DNA from: Polynucleobacter sp. JS-Mosq-20-D10
GTDB lineage: Bacteria; Pseudomonadota; Gammaproteobacteria; Burkholderiales; Burkholderiaceae
Length of the DNA stretch: 64,000 nucleotides
Direction: 5' to 3'
NCBI RefSeq assembly: GCF_018687755.1
Contig: NZ_CP061305.1
Coordinates: 124,001 to 188,000 of the forward strand
In this document: one piece after another, positions 25,657 through 34,865 of the stretch
Layout of the letters: each line of letters opens with the position of its first letter
Position numbering within the stretch: the first letter of the stretch is position 1
Notes under the pieces: generated by a model
Databases searched by the model: none
Seen by the model: the letters and a program-made list of their open reading frames with translations, nothing else
What the model was told of the DNA's origin: nothing
Translations under genes and position numbers: made by a program

Positions 25657-26085
25657 GTGTTTCAAGGTGCGTCAGCTCTCAATTTGGATGCAAAAGGCCG
25701 CATGTCTGTGCCGGCAAAGCATCGTGACGCCTTGTTAGTTCAAGGTGAGGGCCGAATTACGCTCACAAAACACCCCGATGGATGCCTACTGCTATTCCCT
25801 CGACCTGAGTGGGAAACCTTTCGCTCACGGGTAGCGCAATTGCCGATGGATGCCCATTGGTGGCGTCGTATTTTCCTTGGCAATGCTGCAGAACTGGATT
25901 TGGACAGCGCCGGAAGAATTTTGGTGAGCCCAGAGTTGCGATCAGCCGCTGGTATTGAAAAAGAAGTGATGCTGCTCGGTATGGGCAGTCATCTAGAGTT
26001 GTGGGACGCCGCTACTTACGCTGCAAAAGAACAGGCTGCCATTGCACAAGGTATGCCTGAAGCCCTGAAGCAATTTAATTTTTGA
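25657..26085 (+). CDS. mraZ: Transcriptional regulator MraZ
   Basis: 142 residues with two SpoVT/AbrB-type half-domains: LNLDAKGRMSVPAKHRD near the start and ELDLDSAGRILVSPELR around residue 75. MraZ forms a ring-shaped oligomer and represses its own operon through tandem boxes, which are present just upstream. Start codon is GTG. First gene of the dcw cluster, 12 bases before rsmH. Confidence 0.96.
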   Translation: MFQGASALNLDAKGRMSVPAKHRDALLVQGEGRITLTKHPDGCLLLFPRPEWETFRSRVAQLPMDAHWWRRIFLGNAAELDLDSAGRILVSPELRSAAGIEKEVMLLGMGSHLELWDAATYAAKEQAAIAQGMPEALKQFNF

Positions 26086-26097
26086 TGACAGGGTGCC

Positions 26098-27048
26098 ATG
26101 AACATAACTCATCGCCCAGTATTACTGGCCGAGGCGGTGACGGCGCTGGTCAGTGGACCACTTATCACCTCCCCTTTGGCTTCAAAAAATCTACTCTTGA
26201 TCGATGGAACCTTTGGGCGCGGTGGTCATACTCAAGCTCTGTTAGCGCGACTACCTGCAAATGCACAAATGATTTCTTTCGACAAGGATTTAGATGCGAT
26301 AGCAGTAGCGGAAAAAATCAACGACTCTCGTTTACGCATCGTGCACGACAGTTTTGCACAGATGGATCAGTACGCGGATCCAGAATCAGTCGATGGAATT
26401 CTGTTGGATCTCGGTATCAGCTCTCCACAGGTGGACGAAGCACATCGTGGGTTCTCCTTTCGCAAGGATGGTCCGCTCGATATGCGCATGAACACAGATC
26501 AAGGCCTAACAGCAGCGGAGTGGTTGGAGCAAGCATCACAAGAGGACATCACCAGCGTGATTAAGACTTACGGTGAGGAACGTTTTGCATTTCAGATCGC
26601 TAAAGCCATTGTGGCAAAGCGAGAAGAAGGCTTATCTCCAAAAACAACCTTGCAATTAGCGGGTCTAGTAGCCAGCGTGGTTCGTACAAGAGAAGTTGGT
26701 CAAGATCCTGCGACTCGTACTTTCCAGGCACTCCGTATTTTTATTAATCGTGAGTTAGAAGATTTGGAGCTCGGATTAAAAGCAGCGCTTAATTTATTGA
26801 AGCCAGGCGCACGTTTGGCGGTGATTAGCTTCCATTCTTTGGAAGATCGTATTGTGAAGCAGTTTTTGCAGTCGCATGCCAAGGTTGCAGTGCCTCGGGG
26901 TTTGCCTGTCCGCGATCGAGACTTGCCTCAAAGCGCCCTAGAAATTATTGGGCGCGTTAAGCCAAGTGATGAAGAAGTTCGAGAAAACCCCCGTGCTCGT
27001 TCCGCCATCATGCGTATTGCTGAAAAACGTGCAGGAGTATCAGCTTGA
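26098..27048 (+). CDS. rsmH: 16S rRNA m4C1402 methyltransferase RsmH (MraW)
   Basis: 316-residue SAM-dependent methyltransferase that N4-methylates C1402 of 16S rRNA in the decoding centre. Seen: HRPVLLAEAV at the start, SAM-binding DGTFGRGGHTQALL, GILLDLGISSPQVD, RGFSFRKDGPLDMRM, ATRTFQALRI-N-EL and AVISFHSLEDRIVK. Its TGA stop overlaps the ftsL TTG start. Confidence 0.97.
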   Translation: MNITHRPVLLAEAVTALVSGPLITSPLASKNLLLIDGTFGRGGHTQALLARLPANAQMISFDKDLDAIAVAEKINDSRLRIVHDSFAQMDQYADPESVDGILLDLGISSPQVDEAHRGFSFRKDGPLDMRMNTDQGLTAAEWLEQASQEDITSVIKTYGEERFAFQIAKAIVAKREEGLSPKTTLQLAGLVASVVRTREVGQDPATRTFQALRIFINRELEDLELGLKAALNLLKPGARLAVISFHSLEDRIVKQFLQSHAKVAVPRGLPVRDRDLPQSALEIIGRVKPSDEEVRENPRARSAIMRIAEKRAGVSA

Positions 27049-27311
27049 ATCGCGCTACGCTTACCTTATTAGTATTGCTATTAGTTTGCGCACTATCTTT
27101 AGTAGCAGCACAACAGCGTGCACGTAAATTATTTATTTCCTTAGATCGCGCACAAATCGAGGAGCGCAAACTCAATCAAGACTGGCTTCGCTTGGAGTAT
27201 GAGCAGCGCAATCTATCGAAGTCCGCACGAATTCGGGATGTTGCTCGAAATCAGTTGCACATGGCCCCTATATCTCCAGAGCGTACTTTGTACTTAAAGG
27301 AGGCTAGATGA
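27045..27311 (+). CDS. ftsL: Cell division protein FtsL
   Basis: 88 residues: short N terminus, one membrane helix (about 4-22), then a periplasmic coiled coil with RAQIEERKLNQDW and an NQLHM end region. FtsL pairs with FtsB and FtsQ and activates the FtsWI synthase. Starts with TTG overlapping the rsmH stop. Sequence is weakly conserved as usual; position between rsmH and ftsI makes the call safe. Confidence 0.9.
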   Translation: MNRATLTLLVLLLVCALSLVAAQQRARKLFISLDRAQIEERKLNQDWLRLEYEQRNLSKSARIRDVARNQLHMAPISPERTLYLKEAR

Positions 27312-29080
27312 GGACTGTAGGTTTTTCAACTACACCCAATCTAGTATTGCGTCTGCCAATGTGGCGGTCACGCCTAATGCTGTTCATGTTGTTCTTCGTA
27401 TTTATGCTATTACTAATCCGCGCTTTTTGGATTCAGGGTCCGGGAAATGCTTTTTATGAAGCCAAAGGTGTACGTGGTACACAGCGTGAATTGGAATTGC
27501 CTGCTTCCCGTGGAAAGATATTGGATCGCAATGGCCAGGTGATTGCTACGAGCTTAGAGGCAAAGTCAGTGATCGCTTATAACGATACTGTGCCTGATGA
27601 TTTAACTGCAGATAAGGTTCAGAAGTTAGCGAAACTATTGCAGCTAAGTGAGTCCGAATTACGTAAAAAGTTAAAAGAGGATCGTAAGCAGATTTTTTTG
27701 AAGCGCCAAGTGGATCCAGTAGTTGCGCAACAGATTAAGGAATTAGAAATTCCAGGGATTGGCTTGAATAACGAATACCGTCGCTTTTACCCAGAAGGTG
27801 AAGCGATGGCGCACGTTGTTGGTTTTACAAACGTGGAAGATCGTGGCCAAGAGGGCATGGAACTTTCAAGAGAAAAAGAATTAGCTGGGCACCCAGGCGC
27901 TCGTCGAGTGGTTGTTGATCGCCTCGGTCGTGTTGTTGAAGATGTTGCAATTTTGCAGTTACCGCAGAATGGCAAAGATCTGCAACTTTCCATTGACAGT
28001 AAGATTCAGTTTTTGGCTTATAACGCTGTTAAAAATGCAGTTGAGCAGCACCGTGCGAGCGCTGGTGGTGCAGTCGTCCTGGATACCCAGACTGGCGAGA
28101 TCTTGGCTTTAGCAAATTACCCAAGCTATAACCCAAACGATCGTAAGAAGCTAACGGGTGAGCAGTTACGTAATCGTGTTTTGACCGACACCTTTGAGCC
28201 TGGCTCAACAATCAAGCCGTTAACTGTGGCAATTGCTTTGGAGAAGGGTGTCATCACTCCTAATACCAATATGGTGATTGGTGCTAAATACTTGGTGGGT
28301 CCAAAACCGATTACGGATACCCACCCTTACAGCAACTTAACTATTTCTCAAATCATTCAGAAATCCAGCAATATTGGTACAGCCAAAATTGCGATGAATA
28401 ATTTATCCGCAGAAGAGATGTGGAATTTTTATACATCTGTTGGTCTTGGTCAGGCGCCGAAGATTGGTTTTCCTGGTGCGGTAGCTGGCATAGTCCATCC
28501 TTATAAAAAGTGGATGCCAACAGATCAGGCGCGGATTGCGTTTGGTTATGGAATTTCAGGTTCGCTCTTCCAAGTTGCTCGCGCCTACACCATCTTTGCG
28601 CGTGATGGCGATTTAGTACCTCTCACGATTGAGCGAAGTCCAGACTTTAAGCCCGGTACACATATCATTTCTGCCAAGACGGCCATTGAGATGCGCAGCA
28701 TGATGGAGTCAGTAACCGAGTCTGGTGGCACTGCTATCAAGGCGCAAGCTGAAGGTTATCGAGTTGGTGGAAAAACAGGTACAGCACATAAATTAGTAGG
28801 TAAGAGCTATGGCAATAAATACCGTGCTTACTTTGCGGGTCTAGCGCCGATTAGTGCCCCTCGCATTGTGGTTGCCGTAATGATTGATGAGCCGACTGGT
28901 GGCAGTCATTATGGTGGTGATGTTGCTGCACCAGTCTTCTCAACTATTGTGAGTGAGACCCTACGTACCTTAAATGTATTGCCAGATAGCAATGTTAAGC
29001 AGATGACGCTGCAGGATAAAAATCCTACAGAAATTCAGATTGCTGCAGTTAAAACCAATGCAGCGGTTTTAAAAAGATGA
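27308..29080 (+). CDS. ftsI: Septal peptidoglycan transpeptidase FtsI (PBP3)
   Basis: 590-residue class B penicillin-binding protein. Membrane anchor at about 23-41, dimerisation domain, then the transpeptidase domain with the catalytic tetrad STIK (Ser300, Lys303), SSN (353-355) and KTGT (489-492). It cross-links septal peptidoglycan with FtsW. It overlaps ftsL and murE by four bases on each side. Confidence 0.97.
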   Translation: MRTVGFSTTPNLVLRLPMWRSRLMLFMLFFVFMLLLIRAFWIQGPGNAFYEAKGVRGTQRELELPASRGKILDRNGQVIATSLEAKSVIAYNDTVPDDLTADKVQKLAKLLQLSESELRKKLKEDRKQIFLKRQVDPVVAQQIKELEIPGIGLNNEYRRFYPEGEAMAHVVGFTNVEDRGQEGMELSREKELAGHPGARRVVVDRLGRVVEDVAILQLPQNGKDLQLSIDSKIQFLAYNAVKNAVEQHRASAGGAVVLDTQTGEILALANYPSYNPNDRKKLTGEQLRNRVLTDTFEPGSTIKPLTVAIALEKGVITPNTNMVIGAKYLVGPKPITDTHPYSNLTISQIIQKSSNIGTAKIAMNNLSAEEMWNFYTSVGLGQAPKIGFPGAVAGIVHPYKKWMPTDQARIAFGYGISGSLFQVARAYTIFARDGDLVPLTIERSPDFKPGTHIISAKTAIEMRSMMESVTESGGTAIKAQAEGYRVGGKTGTAHKLVGKSYGNKYRAYFAGLAPISAPRIVVAVMIDEPTGGSHYGGDVAAPVFSTIVSETLRTLNVLPDSNVKQMTLQDKNPTEIQIAAVKTNAAVLKR

Positions 29081-30630
29081 TGACAATGGTCTACATTGAA
29101 CCCCATCTCTTAATTTCACATTTACGTGATCTCACATCCGCAGATGCAAAAGTGACTGCGGATAGTCGTCAAATTCAATCTGGCGATATCTTTTTTGCAT
29201 ACCCTGTAGGTCATGGTAATGCCTTGCGTGACGGTCGTGATTACATTGCAGCCGCCTTAGCAAATGGTGCAGCAGCAGTTGTATTTGATCCTGCAGATGG
29301 TGTTGCTAACGAATACTTAGACCGCTCAGAATGCTTTGCTGTTGATAATTTATCTAGCTTAGCTGGAGCACTCTGTGCCGAGTGGTATGGCTACCCAAGC
29401 AAAAATCTCAATGTAATCGGCGTCACAGGCACCAATGGAAAAACTAGTATTACTCAGTGGCTAGCGCAGGCTATGGATGAGCCCAATCATCGCACTGCAG
29501 TATTGGGCACATTGGGTACCGGGTTCCCAAGTGCATTAATTCAGACTGGTTACACCACACCGGATGCACCGCAATTGCAAACCCAATTGAAAGAATTGAT
29601 TGATGCAGGTGCTCAGCATCTTGCTATAGAGATTTCTTCTCATGCATTGGATCAAGATCGTGTCGGTGGCTTGGATGTGCATAGCGCTGTATTTACCAAT
29701 TTGACTCAAGATCATTTGGATTATCACGGTACGATGGGTGAGTACGCCGAGGCGAAAGCAAAACTGTTTCAGCTGCCCGGACTTGAAAATACCATCATTA
29801 ATTTTGATGATGCATTCGGGCGAGAATTAGCGATAAAGCTCCTCGCTAGCGACGGTCCTCAAGTATGGGGCTATGCACTAAGCAGCAATACATTTACTGG
29901 ATTTGAAAAATTTGGTGATCGTCTGAAGCGTACTTACGCAGAAAACACTTTATTTACAAATGCTGGTTATGAATCTCAATTTAATTGCGATGCTATAGGC
30001 TCAAGCGCTGTTCAGCTTGCGGTATTAGGCGAATTTAATCTCAGCAATTGCCTTGCTGTATGGACGGTCCTTTTGGCGCAAGGTTTTAGTCCAAGTGAGG
30101 TCTCTAAGCGCATGAATAAGTTGAATGCTGTTCCAGGACGTATGGAACTGATTCGCTTGAATAAAACACAAAGAACTGAAGGCCCATTGATTGTGGTGGA
30201 TTATGCGCACACACCAGATGCCCTCACTAAAGCATTGAACGCATTACGCCCTATTGCAAATCAACGTAATGGAAAAGTGTGGTGTGTCTTTGGTTGCGGC
30301 GGCGATCGAGACTCAGGTAAGCGTCCCCAAATGGGTTGTGCGGCTCAAGAGTTTGCCGATCGTATTGTGATTACAAGCGATAACCCTAGATCTGAAGATC
30401 CAGCATCCATTATTGCCATGATTCAATCTGGCATGTCAGGTGATTTGGGAAATGTTCAAATCCTGCCCGATAGAGCGGCTGCCATTATGGCTGCGGTACG
30501 ACATGCCGATGTCAAGGATGTTGTCTTGGTTGCTGGTAAAGGACATGAGTCTACTCAAGAAATTAATGGCAAGAAATTTGATTTTTCTGACCAAGAACAT
30601 ATTCGTTTGGCAGCGGGCGGTAGCTTATGA
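29077..30630 (+). CDS. murE: UDP-MurNAc-L-Ala-D-Glu:meso-DAP ligase
   Basis: 517-residue Mur ligase. ATP loop TGTNGKT at 117-123, TTPDAPQLQ for UDP-MurNAc binding, and the DNPR motif (435-438) that selects meso-diaminopimelate over lysine, so the cell wall should be DAP type. It adds the third residue of the stem peptide in the cytoplasm. Four-base overlaps with ftsI and murF. The product may begin at the first of two adjacent ATGs. Confidence 0.97.
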   Translation: MMTMVYIEPHLLISHLRDLTSADAKVTADSRQIQSGDIFFAYPVGHGNALRDGRDYIAAALANGAAAVVFDPADGVANEYLDRSECFAVDNLSSLAGALCAEWYGYPSKNLNVIGVTGTNGKTSITQWLAQAMDEPNHRTAVLGTLGTGFPSALIQTGYTTPDAPQLQTQLKELIDAGAQHLAIEISSHALDQDRVGGLDVHSAVFTNLTQDHLDYHGTMGEYAEAKAKLFQLPGLENTIINFDDAFGRELAIKLLASDGPQVWGYALSSNTFTGFEKFGDRLKRTYAENTLFTNAGYESQFNCDAIGSSAVQLAVLGEFNLSNCLAVWTVLLAQGFSPSEVSKRMNKLNAVPGRMELIRLNKTQRTEGPLIVVDYAHTPDALTKALNALRPIANQRNGKVWCVFGCGGDRDSGKRPQMGCAAQEFADRIVITSDNPRSEDPASIIAMIQSGMSGDLGNVQILPDRAAAIMAAVRHADVKDVVLVAGKGHESTQEINGKKFDFSDQEHIRLAAGGSL

Positions 30631-32075
30631 GTGCGCCTATGACTACTCTTGCTCAAGTTCATGCCATGTTGCCAGGTAGTCAGTTGATTTACGCTGATCA
30701 GGAATCTGCGCAAGCGATGACTATTTCTCGTATTGGTAGTGATAGTCGTCAGATTCAGCCTGGTGAATTATTCATTGCATTGGCGGGTGAACGTTTTGAT
30801 GCGCATGATTTTTTGGATGATGTTGCCAAGGCAGGTGCAAGTGCAGCACTCATTAGTAAAAAAGAAAAGTGCCCTACAACCTTAGCCGCAGTAAGTGTTC
30901 AGGATGTTAAGCAAGGATTGGGTGAATTAGCAAAGGCGTGGCGTGCACAGTTTTCTATCCCAGTTGCTTTGGTAACTGGATCAAATGGTAAGACCACTGT
31001 AAAAGAAATGATTGCCTCCATCTTCAAGGTAGCTGCCGGTGAAGAATGTATCTTAGTTACTAAAGGTAACTTCAATAACGATATCGGCTTACCCTTAACT
31101 TTGCTGCGCATGCGACCGACCGACCGCCTGGCGGTAATTGAGTTGGGCATGAATCATCCTGGTGAAACAGCAGAGTTAGCGGCCATTGTTCAAGCGAATA
31201 TTGCTCTGATCAACAATGCACAGCGCGAGCATCAAGAATTTATGGCGACTGTGGAGGCTGTTGCAAAGGAGCATGCAACTGCCTTGAGTGCACTCCCTGC
31301 GGATGGTGTCGCAGTCTTTCCGGCAGATTCTGAATTTTCTGATGTTTGGTATCAAGCTGCTGCAGGTCGCAAGGTAATTGATTTTGCTTTATCTAATAAC
31401 TCTGCTTTAGCTACGGCCTCTGTTACGGGCAAGTTATTGATTAGTGGAAAAATTGAGATTACAACTGCACTCGGTAAGATTGAGATCCAGCTTAATACCT
31501 TGGGAAGCCACAATGTGCGCAATGCCCTAGCGGCTAGCGCAGTTGCTTTAGGTGCTGGATTAAGTTTGGAACAAATCAAATCCGGTCTGGAATCATTTGT
31601 TCCGGTAAATGGACGCATGCAATCAAAACCTTTAAGTGTAGGCCGCACTTTGATTGACGATAGCTATAACGCCAACCCCGATTCTGTAAGAGCTGCTATT
31701 GATGCACTTAAACAGTCTGGAAATACTTCTTGGTTGATATTGGGTGATATGGGTGAAGTGGGTGATCAAGGCCCAGCGTTCCATGAGGAGGTTGGCGCAT
31801 ATGCTGCTGAGCAGGGTATTAGTAAGTTGTTTGCACTCGGAGAGCAGTGCAAATTTGCTGTGCAGGGGTTTAATGAGTCAGAGAAGTTTTCGCTTACTAG
31901 TAGCGCTACTCATTTCGCTACATTGGATCAGTTGCTTGAAGAGCTCAATCTAGCTCTAGCAGATCAAGAGTCAAGCAAGCAGCTACATTTAGATATTTTG
32001 GTTAAGGGATCTCGTTTTATGCGTATGGAGCGTGTAGTGCAGGCCTTATTAGAGGAGGCTAAAACATGCTCTTAA
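30627..32075 (+). CDS. murF: UDP-MurNAc-tripeptide D-Ala-D-Ala ligase
   Basis: 482 residues. ATP loop TGSNGKTT at 117-124, the KGNFNNDIGLPLTLL segment and ELGMNHPGE typical of MurF, and DDSYNANPDS in the C-terminal domain. It adds the D-Ala-D-Ala made by the Ddl encoded ten kilobases downstream (38629). Its end overlaps mraY by ten bases. Confidence 0.97.
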   Translation: MSAPMTTLAQVHAMLPGSQLIYADQESAQAMTISRIGSDSRQIQPGELFIALAGERFDAHDFLDDVAKAGASAALISKKEKCPTTLAAVSVQDVKQGLGELAKAWRAQFSIPVALVTGSNGKTTVKEMIASIFKVAAGEECILVTKGNFNNDIGLPLTLLRMRPTDRLAVIELGMNHPGETAELAAIVQANIALINNAQREHQEFMATVEAVAKEHATALSALPADGVAVFPADSEFSDVWYQAAAGRKVIDFALSNNSALATASVTGKLLISGKIEITTALGKIEIQLNTLGSHNVRNALAASAVALGAGLSLEQIKSGLESFVPVNGRMQSKPLSVGRTLIDDSYNANPDSVRAAIDALKQSGNTSWLILGDMGEVGDQGPAFHEEVGAYAAEQGISKLFALGEQCKFAVQGFNESEKFSLTSSATHFATLDQLLEELNLALADQESSKQLHLDILVKGSRFMRMERVVQALLEEAKTCS

Positions 32076-33235
32076 TGTTAGCGCAATGGTTACAAGATGA
32101 TTTTGGATTTTTCCGAGTCTTTAGCTACATCACGTTTAGAGCGGTGATGGCAACAGTGACTGCTTTGCTGATTGGATTAGCGGTTGGTCCGTGGGTTATC
32201 CGGAAGTTGACCACATTGAAGATGGGTCAAGCGGTCCGTACAGACGGCCCACAAACCCATTTAGTGAAATCCGGTACTCCTACGATGGGTGGCGTATTAA
32301 TTCTGTTGGGTATTTTTATCTCCTGCATGTTGTGGGCTGATCTGAGCAATCGTTTTATCTGGATCGTGCTAATTGTGACTTTTGGATTTGGTTTAGTTGG
32401 TTGGGTTGATGATTACCGTAAAGTGGCGCGGAAAGATCCTAAAGGAATGGCCTCAAGAGAAAAATTCTTTTGGCAAACTTTGATTGGCTTATTTGCTGCT
32501 ATTTATTTAGCTTTTTCTGTGTCTGAAGTGAATAACCTCAAAGTTTTGCAGTTGTTCTTTGATTGGCTTAAGAGCGGCTTCGCTTTGGACTTGCCAGCTA
32601 AATCAAACTTGCTCATTCCTTTCATGAAAGAGGTGAGTTACCCATTGGGTGTAATGGGCTTCATCATTTTGAGTTACTTGGTGATTGTTGGAAGTAGTAA
32701 CGCCGTCAATCTGACGGATGGACTAGATGGTCTAGTGATCATGCCAGTAATATTAGTTGGTGCTGCTCTAGGCGCATTTGCTTATGTGATGGGTAATGCG
32801 ATTTACGCAAAGTATTTATTGTTCCCTTATATTCCCGGCGCAGGTGAGCTCATGATTTTCTGCGGAGCTATGGGTGGTGCCGGGCTCGCATTCCTTTGGT
32901 ACAACACGCATCCAGCCCAGGTATTTATGGGTGACGTTGGCGCACTTGCGTTGGGTGGTGCACTTGGAACTATTGCCGTGATTGTTCGTCAGGAAATCGT
33001 ACTCTTTGTCATGGGCGGGATCTTCGTCGCAGAAACACTGTCAGTGATGCTACAAGTTTTCTGGTTCAAATTCACTAAGAAGCGTTTCGGAGAGGGCCGA
33101 CGTATTTTTAGGATGGCTCCACTGCATCATCATTTCGAATTGGGTGGCTGGCGCGAAACGCAAGTTGTGGTTCGCTTCTGGATCATCACCATTTTATTAG
33201 TTCTCATTGGCCTCTCCAGCCTGAAATTAAGGTAA
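32066..33235 (+). CDS. mraY: Phospho-MurNAc-pentapeptide transferase MraY
   Basis: 389-residue polytopic membrane enzyme with about ten transmembrane helices. It moves phospho-MurNAc-pentapeptide to undecaprenyl phosphate, making lipid I. Conserved cytoplasmic motifs: GTPTMGG, GWVDDYRKV with the Asp pair, NLTDGLDGL, FMGDVGALALGG and PLHHHFE. Starts inside the last codons of murF. Confidence 0.97.
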   Translation: MLLMLAQWLQDDFGFFRVFSYITFRAVMATVTALLIGLAVGPWVIRKLTTLKMGQAVRTDGPQTHLVKSGTPTMGGVLILLGIFISCMLWADLSNRFIWIVLIVTFGFGLVGWVDDYRKVARKDPKGMASREKFFWQTLIGLFAAIYLAFSVSEVNNLKVLQLFFDWLKSGFALDLPAKSNLLIPFMKEVSYPLGVMGFIILSYLVIVGSSNAVNLTDGLDGLVIMPVILVGAALGAFAYVMGNAIYAKYLLFPYIPGAGELMIFCGAMGGAGLAFLWYNTHPAQVFMGDVGALALGGALGTIAVIVRQEIVLFVMGGIFVAETLSVMLQVFWFKFTKKRFGEGRRIFRMAPLHHHFELGGWRETQVVVRFWIITILLVLIGLSSLKLR

Positions 33236-33245
33236 GCCAAAGAAT

Positions 33246-34865
33246 ATGCATAACTTAGACCAAGCCTTCGCTAACCCAGCTCTCATCGCAGACGAGGACT
33301 ATCAAGCGCCCCAACATTTCTTGATCTTAGGATTAGGTGAATCTGGCTATGCTATGGCCAAGTGGTGTTTGCGAAATGCTGCAAAGGTCAGTCTGGCTGA
33401 TACACGTGATCGCGCAAATCTGAATGAGCGACAAAAGGCTTGGTTAGCGGATCTGGAATTTGCGGGGCTTCAAGAAGCTTATTTTGGCGCTTTGGATGAC
33501 CTTAATCTAAACGGTATTGAAGTCATTGGAATTAGTCCTGGTTTGTCACCACTTCAAGAGCCAACAGCCTCTTTCTTGGCTAAAGCACAAGAATTTAATA
33601 TTGATATTTGGGGCGAACTAGAATTTTTTGCCAGAGCCATTGCTGCAATGGATCGCATGGCCCAACTTAAACAGTCTCAATATAAACCCGCTGTACTAGC
33701 CATTACTGGAACAAATGGAAAGACAACCACAACGGCGTTGACAGGGCAGTTGTGTGAACGAGCTGGCAAGAGAGTTGCTGTAGCTGGCAATATTAGCCCA
33801 GCAGCTTTAGATAAGTTGATGTCTTGTTTGGATGAGTCTGATCAAGCTGCCGACATGCCTGAGATTTGGGTGCTCGAGTTATCTAGCTTTCAGCTGGTTT
33901 ATGCGAGCACCTTCAATGCAACTGCAGCGACCGTATTAAATATTACGCAAGATCACTTGGATTGGCATGGTGACATGCAGGCGTACGTTGATGCAAAAGC
34001 TAACATCTTTGGTCGGGACACTATCTGCATCTTGAATCGCGATGATTTGCAGGTCATGAACCTACTAACTGACGAACAGAAATCCAATAAATCAGTCATT
34101 ACGTTTGGAGCTAGCAGGCCTGATGAGCAGGGTGCTTTTGGAATTGAGCATGATCTGCGTGCTGGTGGAATTGATTGGTTGGTCTGGGCTGAATTGGATG
34201 AAGATCTTGAGCCACAACCGAAGCGTCGCCGTAAAGCAGCTGTTGTAGAGGATGAGCCATTAAGGCTCAAGCGTTTGATTCCAGCTGATGCTTTACGGAT
34301 TCGCGGTCGCCACAATGCTTTAAATGCCTTAGCTGCATTAGCCTTGGCGCGATCAGCTGGTTTACCAATGAATATGCTTTTGCATGGTTTACGTGATTAT
34401 CATGGCGAGCCTCATCGTGTTCAAAGTGTTTCGATTGTGTCGAATGTTGAATATGTGGACGATAGCAAGGGCACTAACGTAGGAGCAACGGTAGCCGCTC
34501 TAAATGGTTTAAGCGCTCATGAGTCTGGTAAGCGGATCTGGTTGATTGCTGGTGGTGAGGGTAAGGGCCAAGACTTTAGCCCCTTGCGTGATCCTACATT
34601 ACGTTTTGTAAAAGGTGTTTTCCTGATTGGCAAAGATGCCCCACTCATTGCCGAAGCTTTGGGCGATTCAGTGCCATATGTCATGAGTGAGACTCTGAAA
34701 AACGCAGTAGCGCAAGCCGCAAAACAAGCTCAGTCAGGCGATATCGTTTTGTTATCACCGGCTTGTGCTAGCTTTGATCAGTTCAGTGATTACGTGGCAC
34801 GTGCTGAGGTATTTATTGCTGAAGTTCAAGAATTGGGAATGCAATTCGAAGGAGCTGATGCATGA
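33246..34865 (+). CDS. murD: UDP-MurNAc-L-alanine:D-glutamate ligase
   Basis: 539 residues, longer than the about 440 of E. coli. ATP loop TGTNGKTT at 154-161, LELSSFQL, NITQDHLDWH and the C-terminal VDDSKGTN are present. The extra length comes mainly from an N-terminal extension and a charged insert at about 320-345 containing PKRRRK. It adds D-Glu as the second stem residue. Ten bases after mraY; overlaps ftsW by four. Confidence 0.95.
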   Translation: MHNLDQAFANPALIADEDYQAPQHFLILGLGESGYAMAKWCLRNAAKVSLADTRDRANLNERQKAWLADLEFAGLQEAYFGALDDLNLNGIEVIGISPGLSPLQEPTASFLAKAQEFNIDIWGELEFFARAIAAMDRMAQLKQSQYKPAVLAITGTNGKTTTTALTGQLCERAGKRVAVAGNISPAALDKLMSCLDESDQAADMPEIWVLELSSFQLVYASTFNATAATVLNITQDHLDWHGDMQAYVDAKANIFGRDTICILNRDDLQVMNLLTDEQKSNKSVITFGASRPDEQGAFGIEHDLRAGGIDWLVWAELDEDLEPQPKRRRKAAVVEDEPLRLKRLIPADALRIRGRHNALNALAALALARSAGLPMNMLLHGLRDYHGEPHRVQSVSIVSNVEYVDDSKGTNVGATVAALNGLSAHESGKRIWLIAGGEGKGQDFSPLRDPTLRFVKGVFLIGKDAPLIAEALGDSVPYVMSETLKNAVAQAAKQAQSGDIVLLSPACASFDQFSDYVARAEVFIAEVQELGMQFEGADA

